DNA of 64,000 nt from Tessaracoccus lapidicaptus (GCF_001693815.1 NZ_MBQD01000025.1:124001-188000); one strand, 5' to 3'; positions 42,496-51,113 are shown, counted from the first letter of the stretch. Notes: generated by a model not told the origin, from the letters alone. Program-made: numbers and translations.

Positions 42496-43275
42496 ATGCT
42501 CATCGACGTGACCGACGCCGGGGACCCGCGACTCGTCGACTACGTCGGGCTGCGGGACGCGCAGCTGCGCCGGCCCGAGGTGTCGCGGTTCATCGCTGAG
42601 GGCGTCAAGATCATCGAGCGGGCCTTCGCGGCCGGGTGTACGCCGCGCTCGCTCCTGCTGCAGCCGCGGTGGCTGCCCGGCCTCCGGGAGCTGATCGACG
42701 CCTGGCCCGACGTCCCGGTGTACCTGGCGTCCGAGGCCCTGATCGAACACGTCAGCGGCTTCCACGTGCACCGCGGGGCGCTCGGCTCCTTCGACCGGCC
42801 ACAGGAGACCGGCTGGGACGAGCTGCTGGGCGGACGACGCCTCATCGTGTGCGAGGACACCGTCGACCACGCCAACCTCGGGGCCATCATCCGCGTCGCG
42901 GCCGGCCTCGGCTGGGACGGCGTCCTCGTCTCACCCGGCAGCGCGGACCCGCTCTACCGGCGCGCCGTCAAGGCGTCGATGGGCTCGTCGCTCGCCCTGC
43001 CGTGGCGGCGGATGGCCTCCGACAGCGACCTGCAGCGCCTACGGGACGCGGGCTTCACGCTCGTGGCGTCGACGCTGGCGCCGGGCGCCGTCGACCTCGC
43101 CGGCCTCGAGCCCCCGGCGAAGGCGGCGCTGCTGCTCGGCACCGAGGGACAGGGCCTGAGCGACGCCTGGTCCGCGGCCGCGGACCGCCACGTCACCATC
43201 CCCATGGCGGCCGGCGTCGATTCGCTGAACGTCGCCACGGCCGCCGCCATCCTGGCCTACGCCCTGCGCCCGTGA
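42496..43275 (+). CDS. TrmH/SpoU-family RNA 2'-O-methyltransferase
   Basis: A 259-residue SPOUT methyltransferase with an N-terminal substrate-binding domain and the C-terminal knotted domain. The three SpoU motifs appear as DHANLGAIIRVAAGLG, LLLGTEGQGLSD and IPMAAGVDSLNVATAAAI. It probably methylates a ribose in rRNA or tRNA; some relatives give thiostrepton resistance. The precise target is unknown. It diverges from the PabBC gene and is followed after 12 nt by the small lipoprotein gene. Confidence 0.9.
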   Translation: MLIDVTDAGDPRLVDYVGLRDAQLRRPEVSRFIAEGVKIIERAFAAGCTPRSLLLQPRWLPGLRELIDAWPDVPVYLASEALIEHVSGFHVHRGALGSFDRPQETGWDELLGGRRLIVCEDTVDHANLGAIIRVAAGLGWDGVLVSPGSADPLYRRAVKASMGSSLALPWRRMASDSDLQRLRDAGFTLVASTLAPGAVDLAGLEPPAKAALLLGTEGQGLSDAWSAAADRHVTIPMAAGVDSLNVATAAAILAYALRP

Positions 43276-43281
43276 CACACT
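43276..43281 (+). promoter_or_regulatory. -10 box of the lipoprotein-CDF operon, leaderless
   Basis: CACACT ends 6 nt before the second of two adjacent ATG codons (43288). This favours that start over the ATG at 43285. Confidence 0.35.
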
Positions 43282-43287
43282 GCGATG

Positions 43288-43770
43288 ATGGTGCGCATCA
43301 TCGTGAGGGTGACCGCGGCGCTGCTCAGCCTGGTGCTGGTCGGTTGTGCGGAGCCCGCCTTCCCCCGCGACCCGGACGACACGCTGCAGCGGGCGAGCGG
43401 GGGGACCCTGCGGGTGGGGGTGTCCGACCACCCGCCGTTCACCGAGGTCGCCGACGACGGGTCCGTGTCGGGCGACGAGGTGGAGATCATCGAGGGCTAC
43501 GCCGAGTCCATCGGCGCCACCGTGGAGTGGCGCGACGGCGCCGAGAGTGAACTGGTGGAGTTGCTCGACCTGGGTCAGCTCGACGTCGTCATCGGCGGGA
43601 TCGCGTCGGACTCCCCATGGTCCAAGCACGCCGCCTTCACCCGGCCCTACACGCGCGTCGTCGGGACGGACGGCAAGGCGCAGAAGATGGTCATCGCGGC
43701 CCGCCTGGGGGAGAACGCCCTGCTGACCAGCCTCGACCGCTACCTCATCGAGAAGGGGCTGCGGGCATGA
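43288..43770 (+). CDS. small lipoprotein with a one-lobe SBP_bac_3 (amino-acid-binding-like) domain
   Basis: A 160-residue lipoprotein with a signal peptide and lipobox LVLVGC (Cys near residue 20). The mature part matches lobe I of family 3 solute-binding proteins: TLRVGVSDHPPFTE, DVEIIEGYAES-like segment and QLDVVIGGIASDSPW, then TRPYTR. The usual second lobe of about 90 residues is missing; the sequence passes directly to the closing helix NALLTSLDRYLIEKG. No ABC permease is near. Its stop overlaps a CDF transporter start by 4 nt, so it may serve that transporter. The start at 43285 is also possible. Confidence 0.75.
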   Translation: MVRIIVRVTAALLSLVLVGCAEPAFPRDPDDTLQRASGGTLRVGVSDHPPFTEVADDGSVSGDEVEIIEGYAESIGATVEWRDGAESELVELLDLGQLDVVIGGIASDSPWSKHAAFTRPYTRVVGTDGKAQKMVIAARLGENALLTSLDRYLIEKGLRA

Positions 43771-44750
43771 GGCGCGCGGTGTCGTCGGTGCTGCCGCCTG
43801 AGCAGTCCGCCATCCTCGCCAAGGCGGTGCGGCTCGAGTGGATCACGCTGGTGGTGATGACCGTGATCATCGCCGCCGTCGGGATGGCGGCCGGTCAGTC
43901 CCAGGCCATGCGCACCGCCTTCGTGGAGGACTCACTGGCGCTTCTACCGCCGATCGCGTTCCTCATCGGGGTGGCGCGGGCGCGCAAGGGACGCAGCCCG
44001 GAGCACCCCTACGGCCACCACCGCGCCATCGCGGCCGGCCATCTCGTCTCCGCGGTCGCCCTCCTGGTGTTCGGCCTCATGCTGCTCTACAACGGCCTGT
44101 CGGGACTCGCCAAGGGGGAGCGGCCGCCGATCGGGGCGATCTCGCTGTTCGGCCAGACCTTCTGGTCCGGGTGGCTGATGATCGGGGTCATGACGCTCAG
44201 CGCCATCCCGCCGGTCATCCTCGGCCGGATGAAGCTCAAGCTCGCCGAACAGCTGCACGACAAGGTGCTGGCCGCGGACGCGGACATGCTCAAGGCGGAC
44301 TGGCAGACCGGGCTGGCGACCGTGGTCGGGGTCACCGGCATCGGGTTCGGCCTGTGGTGGGCGGACTCCGCCGCCGCCGCGCTGGTCTCCATGTCGATCG
44401 TCAAGGACGGTTTCACCAACGTGCGCGGCGCCGTCGGCGCCCTGCTGGACCGCCGGGCCGCCCCGCTCGAGTCGGACGAGCCGGATCCGCTGATTGAGAA
44501 GCTCCGCGACGAGGCGCTGCGTACCCCGTGGGTCGCGGAGGCCGCCGTGAGGAGCCGCGATATGGGCCACGTCTTCCACAGCGAGGTGTTCGTGGTCCCC
44601 GTGGAGGGCGCCAGGCTCCGCATCGAGGACCTGGAGGAGTTGCACGACCGCTGCCGGGACGCGGACTGGAAGGCCGTCGACACCGTCATCGTGCCCGTCG
44701 ACGGCATCCCCGAGGGGCTGAGCGCGTTGGATCCGCGGAGCCGGGGCTGA
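43767..44750 (+). CDS. cation diffusion facilitator (CDF) family transporter
   Basis: A 327-residue membrane protein with about six helices and a cytoplasmic C-terminal domain, expected to export divalent metal such as zinc, iron or manganese by proton exchange. The helix 2-3 loop carries the family marker SPEHPYGHHRAI. Helix 5 has the acidic site ADADMLKADW. The helix-2 site reads VEDSLALLPP. The ATG overlaps the lipoprotein stop by 4 nt. The metal cannot be assigned from sequence. Confidence 0.9.
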   Translation: MRRAVSSVLPPEQSAILAKAVRLEWITLVVMTVIIAAVGMAAGQSQAMRTAFVEDSLALLPPIAFLIGVARARKGRSPEHPYGHHRAIAAGHLVSAVALLVFGLMLLYNGLSGLAKGERPPIGAISLFGQTFWSGWLMIGVMTLSAIPPVILGRMKLKLAEQLHDKVLAADADMLKADWQTGLATVVGVTGIGFGLWWADSAAAALVSMSIVKDGFTNVRGAVGALLDRRAAPLESDEPDPLIEKLRDEALRTPWVAEAAVRSRDMGHVFHSEVFVVPVEGARLRIEDLEELHDRCRDADWKAVDTVIVPVDGIPEGLSALDPRSRG

Positions 44751-44767
44751 TCCCCGGGCGCACACAT

Positions 44768-44798
44768 GAGGGCCGGCCCCGCCTGGGGACCGGCCCTC
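44768..44798. terminator. bidirectional hairpin terminator
   Basis: GAGGGCCGG (44768-44776) and CCGGCCCTC (44790-44798) form a 9-bp stem. Outer CACAC (44761-44765) and GTGTG (44803-44807) could extend it. It lies between the convergent CDF and nuclease genes. Confidence 0.75.
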
Positions 44799-44810
44799 TG
44801 CAGTGTGGGG

Positions 44811-47138
44811 TCAGCGCTGCGGACCGCCCCAGTCGGGCCGTCCGCCGAACCGGCCGGAGTTCGGTTCGGTCAGGGTGAGGCCGACGAGCACCGGGTCGTG
44901 GTCCGAGGACCGGTAGGGGTCGGCCGCCCACAGGTCCGCCTCGGCCGCCCCCTTGTAGGTGGTGTCGTAGTCGAACAGATCCGACTCGTCGGCGTTGATG
45001 TGCCACGCCGCGCTCCCCGAGACGAAGCCGGCCAGCGACTCGTTGGCCAGGGCGTAGTCGAGGTAGCCGATCATGCCGTCGAAGACATAGGAGTACGCCC
45101 CCTCGCCGCCGAACTGCTTCTCCAGATCCGTGTACCCGGCCTCGACGAACGCGTCGATGGGCGCCTCATGGTCGTAGCTGTTGAGGTCGCCGATGACGAG
45201 CGTGCGGGCCTCGCCGACGCCCGTAGGGTCGGAGGCCAGCCACTCGATCATCCGCTCGGCGGCGGCCAGGCGCGTGCCGTTGCAGTTGCCGGAGCCGTCG
45301 ACGGTGTCGGGGTCGCCGACGCCGGCGCATGACGAGCCCTTCGATTTGAGGTGGTTGACCGCCACGTTGACCTTCTCGGGGCCGCGGACCTGCTTGAACG
45401 TCTGCAGCAGGGTCGGCCGGTTGAGGTCGTCGCCGTAGTCGAGGGCTGCCCAGTCGCCGACGGGCTGCACCGTCGAACGCTTGTAGATGAGCGCCTGGAT
45501 GATGGCGTCCGAGCCGACCACGCCGGTGTTGACCGCCCGGTAGGTGTCGGCGCCCAGGTGCGCGTTCAGGGCCGTGACCAGGTTCTCCACGGCCGTGCCG
45601 TTGTTCTCGATCTCCATGAGACCGACGACGTCGGCATCCATGGCCGCGAGCGCGGCGACGATCTTGGCCTGCTGCCGCTCGAACTCCTCCACCGTGTCGG
45701 CGCCGCGGGCCTCCGGGTCGTCCGAGCGCAGGGTCGTGAAGTAGTTGAGCACGTTCATCGACGCGACCGTGAGGTCGCCGCCCACCTCGGGGACGTCGGG
45801 CCGCGGGTTGGCCGGGACGTGGGTGGCGCCCTGCGTCGGCTGGACCTTCCACGCGTTGAACACGTAGCTGAGCACGCCGGTGATCCCGGACACGCCGTCG
45901 CCGCCGCGGAAGTAGTTGTCGCGGGTGAACGCCTTCCCGTTGGGATGGATCGCCGGGGAGGGATTCTGGTCGGTGCGGCCGTCGTCGACCACCAGTCGGT
46001 TGGCGAGGTTGACGCTCAGCAGGCTCTGTGCGGCCGGTCCCGGCTCGACCACGGCCGTCGGCGTGTGCTGTCGCGAGGTGCCGTAGACGATCTCGCCGTA
46101 GCGGTCGAAGTTGTAGTACTCGATGATCGTGAGTTCGTCGGGGAACCTCACAAGCATCCCCTCGTGGCGCTCGGGCGACACCAGCGGCAGGGTCAGGTCG
46201 AGGGGCGTCACCGGCCCGCCGGAGCCCAGCACCTCCACCGACGTGGGCGAGAGCTGCGTCTGGTTCCGGTACTCCGACACCCGGCCGGCGACCCGTACCC
46301 GGTCCCCCGGGGACACCGCGACACCGCCGCGGTAGACGAAGACGGCGTCGCTGGTGGCAGAGTCACGGTCGCCGGCGTCCTGCACGAAGAAGCCGTCAAA
46401 GCCGCCGCTCTGGAAGTCGCCCGTGACGACGCCCTCGACGGTGACGTCCCGGCCCGCGTAGGCGGCCCGGTCGCCCGTGCCCTGGACGGTCCCGATCGGC
46501 ACGATCGCGGGTTCCTGCGGCTCGGGCGGGTCGGTGGGCTGGGTTGAGCCGTCGCACGTGAAGGTGCCCAGGGCGCTGAACGCGTCCAGGCCCTTGCCGG
46601 TCCACTGGGCGGTTGGGTCGAAGGCATCCGTGGGGTCGGCGTCGACGACACACGCCGAGCGCACCAGCGTTCCGTCCCCCGTGCCGAGCAGCTCGGAGCC
46701 CCATTCGGTGCCGGGATCGTGGCCGACCTGGCCCAGCGAGTCGACGACCGTGGTGCCGGACCGGAGGACGACGGCGTCGTCGCCGTTGTACCAGCCGGAG
46801 CCGTTGGTGGCCTCGGCGAGCGCGAGCAGCTGCGCGTCCGCGGACGCGTGGACCACGTGGTGGTAGCCGCCCGGGGCGACGGTCCCGGACAGGGTCACGG
46901 TCAGGCCGGCGGACGACGCGCCGTTGAGGAACATCTCGATCCGGTGGCCGGTGAGGTCGATGGCCCGCGCCGTCGGGTTGTACAACTCGAGCGCCTTGTT
47001 GTTACTGCTGCCCTCCAGGTAGGCGCTGATCATGAGGGTGGAGGGGGCGGCCGCCGCGTCGTGCGGCGTGGCCCCCAGCAGTCCGGCCGCCAGCGCCGTC
47101 GCGGCGCCGACGGCGGCCGCGCGTTGTCTCAGGGACAT
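44811..47138 (-). CDS. ExeM/NucH-family secreted nuclease with lamin-tail domain
   Basis: A 775-residue secreted DNase. Residues 1-30 are a signal peptide ending near HDAAAA. A lamin-tail domain follows (about 33-150, ALELYNPTARAIDLTGHRIE), then an OB-fold-like region (about 210-330), then an endonuclease/exonuclease/phosphatase domain (about 460-765) with MNVLNYFTT, DVVGLMEIENNG, VIGDLNSYDHEAP and SSDHDPVLVGL. The C-terminus has no LPxTG motif or membrane anchor, so it is probably released. It may degrade extracellular DNA for nutrients. A terminator hairpin follows the stop. Confidence 0.92.
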   Translation of the reverse strand: MSLRQRAAAVGAATALAAGLLGATPHDAAAAPSTLMISAYLEGSSNNKALELYNPTARAIDLTGHRIEMFLNGASSAGLTVTLSGTVAPGGYHHVVHASADAQLLALAEATNGSGWYNGDDAVVLRSGTTVVDSLGQVGHDPGTEWGSELLGTGDGTLVRSACVVDADPTDAFDPTAQWTGKGLDAFSALGTFTCDGSTQPTDPPEPQEPAIVPIGTVQGTGDRAAYAGRDVTVEGVVTGDFQSGGFDGFFVQDAGDRDSATSDAVFVYRGGVAVSPGDRVRVAGRVSEYRNQTQLSPTSVEVLGSGGPVTPLDLTLPLVSPERHEGMLVRFPDELTIIEYYNFDRYGEIVYGTSRQHTPTAVVEPGPAAQSLLSVNLANRLVVDDGRTDQNPSPAIHPNGKAFTRDNYFRGGDGVSGITGVLSYVFNAWKVQPTQGATHVPANPRPDVPEVGGDLTVASMNVLNYFTTLRSDDPEARGADTVEEFERQQAKIVAALAAMDADVVGLMEIENNGTAVENLVTALNAHLGADTYRAVNTGVVGSDAIIQALIYKRSTVQPVGDWAALDYGDDLNRPTLLQTFKQVRGPEKVNVAVNHLKSKGSSCAGVGDPDTVDGSGNCNGTRLAAAERMIEWLASDPTGVGEARTLVIGDLNSYDHEAPIDAFVEAGYTDLEKQFGGEGAYSYVFDGMIGYLDYALANESLAGFVSGSAAWHINADESDLFDYDTTYKGAAEADLWAADPYRSSDHDPVLVGLTLTEPNSGRFGGRPDWGGPQR

Positions 47139-47229
47139 GGGTCTCCTCGTGACTCGGGTATCTGTCCCGCGAGCCTAGGGAGCCGATCTGAACCTGAGAA
47201 GGACTGTTAGTTAACGTCGGATGAACCGG

Positions 47230-47835
47230 TCACGCGGTCGCGCCGGGGGGAGTGGCATGCGTGGCCTTCGGCGACACGGGCCAGTCGTCGGGGTAGCGCC
47301 ACGCCAGCTCGGTGACCTTGGCGTCGAGCTGGCGCCGCAGCCGCGCGGACAGCCGATCCCCGAAGACCGTGCCGTTGAGGTGATCGGTCTCGTGCTGCAG
47401 GCAGCGCGACAGGAGCCCGGTCCCCACCACCGTGACGTCGTTGCCGAAGGCGTCCTGGCCGGTACACACCGCCTGGTCGGGGCGGGCCAGCACCGCGTAC
47501 CCGCCCGGGTAGGACAGGCAGCCCTCGTCGGCGGACTCCAGCTGCCGCGCGGCGCCCTCGGGCAGCGTGACCGTCGGGTTGCACACCACGCCGATGTGGA
47601 TCGTGTCGTCGGCGTCGGGGCACTCGTAGATGAACACCGCCTTGCCGACGCCGACCTGGGTTGCGGCGAGGCCGACGCCCTCCGAGGCCCGCATGGTGGC
47701 GAACATGTCGCGGACGAGGGTGTGCAACTCCTCGTCGAACTCCGTGACGGGCTCGGTGGGCTGATGCATGACGGGAGTGCCCCAGCGGGTGATCGGCCTT
47801 ACCTGGCCGCCCTGCGTGAGATCGTCCTCGGTCAT
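47230..47835 (-). CDS. def: peptide deformylase
   Basis: Def removes the formyl group from nascent proteins at the ribosome. The 201-residue protein has GVGLAATQ (53-60), EGCLS with metal ligand C106, and HETDH with H148, E149 and H152. Two in-frame ATG codons lie close together. The second, at 47835, has GGAGG 6 nt upstream; the first directly abuts that site, so the second is chosen. The C-terminal 25 residues after AWRYPDD are variable. It diverges from xerC. Confidence 0.95.
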   Translation of the reverse strand: MTEDDLTQGGQVRPITRWGTPVMHQPTEPVTEFDEELHTLVRDMFATMRASEGVGLAATQVGVGKAVFIYECPDADDTIHIGVVCNPTVTLPEGAARQLESADEGCLSYPGGYAVLARPDQAVCTGQDAFGNDVTVVGTGLLSRCLQHETDHLNGTVFGDRLSARLRRQLDAKVTELAWRYPDDWPVSPKATHATPPGATA

Positions 47836-47918
47836 CGTCATCCTCCAAGCATCGACGGCATTCCGGCTGCCCAGTATGCCGCAGGGTGTCGCTGGGGGGC
47901 ACGCGAGGGGGCGTGCGC

Positions 47919-47924
47919 CACACT
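47919..47924 (+). promoter_or_regulatory. -10 box of xerC, leaderless
   Basis: CACACT ends 7 nt before the ATG at 47932; no Shine-Dalgarno sequence is seen. Confidence 0.35.
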
Positions 47925-47931
47925 GGCGCAC

Positions 47932-48837
47932 ATGGAACTGCCACCCGGTTGGTCCGCGCTCTTGGAGGACTACGTCGCGCACCTGGACGCCGAGCGCGGC
48001 CTGTCGCCGCACACGGTGCGGGCGTACCGCGGGGATCTCGTCGAACTGGCCCGCCACTGCGGCGTGGGGCCGGCCGAGGTCACGCTGCCGGCGCTGCGGT
48101 CCTGGCTGTCGGCGATGACCGACGCCGGCGCCGCCTCCTCGACGGTGCAGCGGCGCGTCGCCTGTGTCCGCGGCTTCTTCGGTTGGGCGCGCCGGGAGGG
48201 GCTGGTGGCCGAGGATCCCGCGGCGCGGCTGACAGCGCCTCGCCGGCGGCGCCACCTGCCGAGGGTGCCCAGCCGTGCCGACGTGGACCTGAGTCTGGCC
48301 TCCGTGAGCGCCCGGCTGTCGGAGGGCGACAACCCGCTCGTCCACCGAGACCTCGCCCTGGTGGAGGTCCTCTACTCCAGCGGGCTGCGCGTGTCCGAGG
48401 CGTGTTCGCTGCGGTTGCGCGACGTCGACCGCGAGCGCCGGGCCCTGACCGTGCTCGGCAAGGGCGGCAAGGAACGCACCGTGCCGCTGGGGGTGCCCGC
48501 GCTCCGGGCGCTGGACGCGTGGCTGCACCGGCGGCCGGAGGTCGCCGGTCCGCGCAGCCCGGAGACCGTGTTCCTGGGCGCCCGTGGAGGGGCGATGGAC
48601 CCGCGTGTCGCGCGGCGGGTCGTCCACGCGGCCACCGCGGGGGCGGGCAGGGGAGCGGAGACGGGGCCGCACGGCCTGCGGCACGCGATGGCGACGCACC
48701 TGATCGACGGCGGCGCGGACCTGCGCAGCGTCCAGGAGATGCTCGGCCACTCGTCGGTGGCCACCACGCAGATCTACACGCACGTGACCTCCGAGCGGTT
48801 GCGGCAGGCCTTCCGGCAGGCGCATCCCCGGGCCTGA
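47932..48837 (+). CDS. xerC: tyrosine recombinase XerC
   Basis: XerC resolves chromosome dimers at dif with XerD. The 301-residue protein has an N-terminal SAM-like core-binding domain (about 5-100) and a catalytic domain with R153 (SGLRVSE), K177 (GKGGKER), H247 and R250 (HGLRH), H273 (LGHSS) and the nucleophile Y282 (IYTHV). Length, and a place near def and rpsB, fit the chromosomal XerC rather than a phage integrase. It converges with the tandem M23 gene, stops 12 nt apart. Confidence 0.93.
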   Translation: MELPPGWSALLEDYVAHLDAERGLSPHTVRAYRGDLVELARHCGVGPAEVTLPALRSWLSAMTDAGAASSTVQRRVACVRGFFGWARREGLVAEDPAARLTAPRRRRHLPRVPSRADVDLSLASVSARLSEGDNPLVHRDLALVEVLYSSGLRVSEACSLRLRDVDRERRALTVLGKGGKERTVPLGVPALRALDAWLHRRPEVAGPRSPETVFLGARGGAMDPRVARRVVHAATAGAGRGAETGPHGLRHAMATHLIDGGADLRSVQEMLGHSSVATTQIYTHVTSERLRQAFRQAHPRA

Positions 48838-48849
48838 GTGTCGTCGCGC

Positions 48850-49749
48850 TCACCGGCCCAGGGTCAGCGGGTCGATCAGGTCGCCGTCGCGCCATGCCAT
48901 CCAGTGCAGATGGCACCCCGTCGACAAGCCTGTGGAGCCCACCCGGCCGATGCGTTCGCCCGCCGCCACCCGCTGTCCTTCCCTCACCTCCAGCCCGGGT
49001 AGATGCGTGTACGCCATCTGGAGTCCGGCGCCGTGGTCGATGCGGACCCGGAATCCGTAGGCGGCGTGGAAGGACGCATCGACGACGACACCGTCGGCCG
49101 GCGCCGCCACCGGCGTGCCGCACGCGGCCGCGAGGTCCACGCCGTCGTGGAGCTTGACGACGCCCGTGACCGGATGGCGCCGCGTGCCGAAGCCCGATGT
49201 GATCCGACCGGCGACGGGCCGGCCCCCGACGGCCGCCACCCGCGCCGCGGCGAGCGGGGGCGGGGTCCGCGGCATCGCGCCGTGGGGTAGGAGGCGGATC
49301 GTGGGCGTGGCGGCGTACTGGAGCGGGTCGAGGTGATCGACGCCGTCGGTCAGGCCCCAGTGCAGGCATGCGGTGGCGCAGTGGCCCGCCAGCAGCGTCC
49401 CGATCGGGTCGCCGGCGCCGACGACGTCGCCCTTCGCGACGGTGGCCCGCACCGGCTGGTAGGTCGTGCGCCACCCGTTGCCGTGATCGACCGATACGGT
49501 GCCCACGCCCGCGACCGACCCGGCGAAGTACACGCGTCCGGCCGCGGCGGACGCCACCGTCGCACCGGCGCGCCCGGCGAGGTCCACGCCCCGGTGGCCG
49601 GCGGCGTACCTCGAGGCGAGCGTGTCGAAGCCGCGTGTCACCGCCCCGGTCAGCGGGCGGTCCAGCACGAACCCGTCCGCGACGGCCGCGCCCGCCCCCG
49701 GCGCGGTCAGGGCGAGGGCGAGGAGGACGGTGATGAGGAGGCGTCGCAT
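48850..49749 (-). CDS. secreted protein with two M23 (LytM) peptidase domains
   Basis: A 299-residue exported protein with a signal peptide (1-25) and two M23 zinc-peptidase domains in tandem. Domain 1 (about 30-145) has GHRGVDL (H52, D56) and CLHWG, with C128 where the HxH motif normally has its first His. Domain 2 (about 170-299) is canonical, with H201, D205 and H280-L-H282. It may cut peptidoglycan cross-links or activate an amidase. Actinobacterial M23 genes next to rpsB often show the CLHWG form, so domain 1 may be that lineage. CACGAT ends 6 nt before the ATG. Confidence 0.88.
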   Translation of the reverse strand: MRRLLITVLLALALTAPGAGAAVADGFVLDRPLTGAVTRGFDTLASRYAAGHRGVDLAGRAGATVASAAAGRVYFAGSVAGVGTVSVDHGNGWRTTYQPVRATVAKGDVVGAGDPIGTLLAGHCATACLHWGLTDGVDHLDPLQYAATPTIRLLPHGAMPRTPPPLAAARVAAVGGRPVAGRITSGFGTRRHPVTGVVKLHDGVDLAAACGTPVAAPADGVVVDASFHAAYGFRVRIDHGAGLQMAYTHLPGLEVREGQRVAAGERIGRVGSTGLSTGCHLHWMAWRDGDLIDPLTLGR

Positions 49750-49755
49750 GCCGCC

Positions 49756-49761
49756 ATCGTG
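49756..49761 (-). promoter_or_regulatory. -10 box of the tandem M23 gene, leaderless
   Basis: CACGAT on the minus strand ends 6 nt before the ATG at 49749. Confidence 0.3.
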
Positions 49762-49880
49762 TGCGGCCGGCGGCCCGGAATGCCGCGCGATCCGTCGGCC
49801 TGTGGACAACTCGGCGACCACCGTCGACACGAATGACAGGGAAGCGCGACCCTCGGCGGGCTGCGCGGGCTCGAGAGGGC

Positions 49881-49900
49881 AGTTCGACGGCGTGTCGTGC
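49881..49900. repeat. 20-bp dispersed motif, copy 2
   Basis: Exact match to 5537-5556 over 20 bases beginning AGTTCGACGG. Here it sits between the divergent M23 and rpsB promoters. Confidence 0.7.
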
Positions 49901-49924
49901 GGTGAAGCGGCGGGATGAACCCGT

Positions 49925-49954
49925 TTGGTGGCGGGGCGCGGCACTGGCTACGAT
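49925..49954 (+). promoter_or_regulatory. rpsB promoter (-35 TTGGTG, -10 TACGAT)
   Basis: TTGGTG at 49925-49930 and TACGAT at 49949-49954 are 18 nt apart. Transcription would start near 49961, giving a leader of about 190 nt before rpsB. Confidence 0.55.
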
Positions 49955-49960
49955 GGACCC

Positions 49961-50150
49961 CGCAACCCTCGTGGGTTGACATCGCATGCGCTCAGCGGGA
50001 GATCCCGTCGGCTGCCGCGTGGTCCCCCTCCCCGGAGGCGGGTGCGGACGCCGGGCGCATCAGGCAGGCCCTCACGGGCCATCGTAACCACCGTGTGAGC
50101 GCGCGCGCTCACCCAGCCAGGCGGGTCCGCCCGCCGCGAAAGGAACGGCC
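49961..50150 (+). promoter_or_regulatory. structured 5' leader of rpsB
   Basis: This untranslated stretch is rich in hairpins. CAACCC/GGGTTG with a TCGT loop is at 49963-49978, right at the predicted transcript start. GGCCC/GGGCC with a TCAC loop is at 50067-50080. A perfect 18-base palindrome, GTGAGCGCGCGCGCTCAC, is at 50095-50112. GGCGGG/CCCGCC with a TCCG loop is at 50120-50135, just before the Shine-Dalgarno sequence AAAGGA. It may be an S2 or rpsB-tsf autoregulatory element. No known riboswitch class is recognised. Confidence 0.5.
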
Positions 50151-51086
50151 ATGGCCGTCGTCACCACTCGCCAGCTCCTCGAGTCGGGCGTGCATTTCGG
50201 GCACCAGACCCGGCGCTGGAACCCCAAGATGAAGCGGTTCATCTTCGCGGAGCGCAACGGCATCTACATCATCGACCTCCAGCTCTCGCTGCGCTACATC
50301 GACAAGGCGTACCACTTCGTCAAGTCCACCGTCGCGCGCGGCGGCCAGGTGCTGTTCGTCGGCACCAAGAAGCAGGCGCAGGAGGCCATCGCCGACCAGG
50401 CCACCCGCGTCGGGATGCCCTACGTGAACCAGCGCTGGCTGGGCGGTATGCTCACCAACTTCCACACCGTCACCAAGCGCATCCAGCGCCTCAAGGAGCT
50501 GGAGGGCATGGACTTCGCTGACGTGCCCGGCTCCGGCCTGACGAAGAAGGAGCTCCTGCAGCTCGAGCGCGAGAAGAACAAGCTCGCCAAGACCCTCGGC
50601 GGCATCCGTGACATGGCCCGCACCCCGCAGGCCGTCTGGATCGTCGACACCAAGAAGGAGCACCTCGCCGTCGACGAGGCGCGCAAGCTGAACATCCCCA
50701 TCGTCGGCATCCTCGACACCAACTGCGACCCCGACGAGGTCGACTACGCGGTGCCCGGCAACGACGACGCCATCCGCTCCGTCGCCCTGCTGACCCGCAT
50801 CATCGCCGACGCCGTCGCCGACGGCCTCATCGAGCGCTCCGCCGGTCGCGGGGGCGAGCAGGCCGTCGAGGCCGAGCCCATGCCCGACTGGGAGCGCGAG
50901 CTGCTGGGCGCTGAGGGCGAAGCCGCCGAGGCCGCGCCGGCCGAGGAGGCCCCCGTCGCCGAGGCCGCCGCGGAGGAGAGCCCCGCCGCCGCGGAGGAGA
51001 CCCCGGCCGCCGCGGAGGAGGCCCCCGAGGCCGACGCCGAGGCCGCGGTTGAGGCGCCTGCCGCCGAGTCCACCGACGCCAACTGA
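50151..51086 (+). CDS. rpsB: 30S ribosomal protein S2
   Basis: S2 is a primary part of the small ribosomal subunit. The first 225 residues are typical ([51 protein letters not shown]). An extension of about 75 residues follows, rich in Ala and Glu with repeated AAAEE-type units. The ATG has AAAGGA upstream. tsf follows 27 nt after the stop. Confidence 0.98.
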   Translation: MAVVTTRQLLESGVHFGHQTRRWNPKMKRFIFAERNGIYIIDLQLSLRYIDKAYHFVKSTVARGGQVLFVGTKKQAQEAIADQATRVGMPYVNQRWLGGMLTNFHTVTKRIQRLKELEGMDFADVPGSGLTKKELLQLEREKNKLAKTLGGIRDMARTPQAVWIVDTKKEHLAVDEARKLNIPIVGILDTNCDPDEVDYAVPGNDDAIRSVALLTRIIADAVADGLIERSAGRGGEQAVEAEPMPDWERELLGAEGEAAEAAPAEEAPVAEAAAEESPAAAEETPAAAEEAPEADAEAAVEAPAAESTDAN

Positions 51087-51113
51087 TCACTCGAACAGAC
51101 GGGAAATCCAGCC

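Noticed and set aside
47836-47841. First ATG (47841) as the def start
   Set aside because: GGAGG directly abuts it, leaving no spacing; the ATG at 47835 has ideal spacing.
49881-49900. XerC/D dif site next to xerC
   Set aside because: The 20-bp motif is GC-rich and lacks the AT-rich central hexamer and dif-like arms. It also occurs at 5537.
49961-50150. Known riboswitch upstream of rpsB
   Set aside because: I find no thiamine, cobalamin, SAM, glycine or other conserved riboswitch core; only unassigned hairpins.
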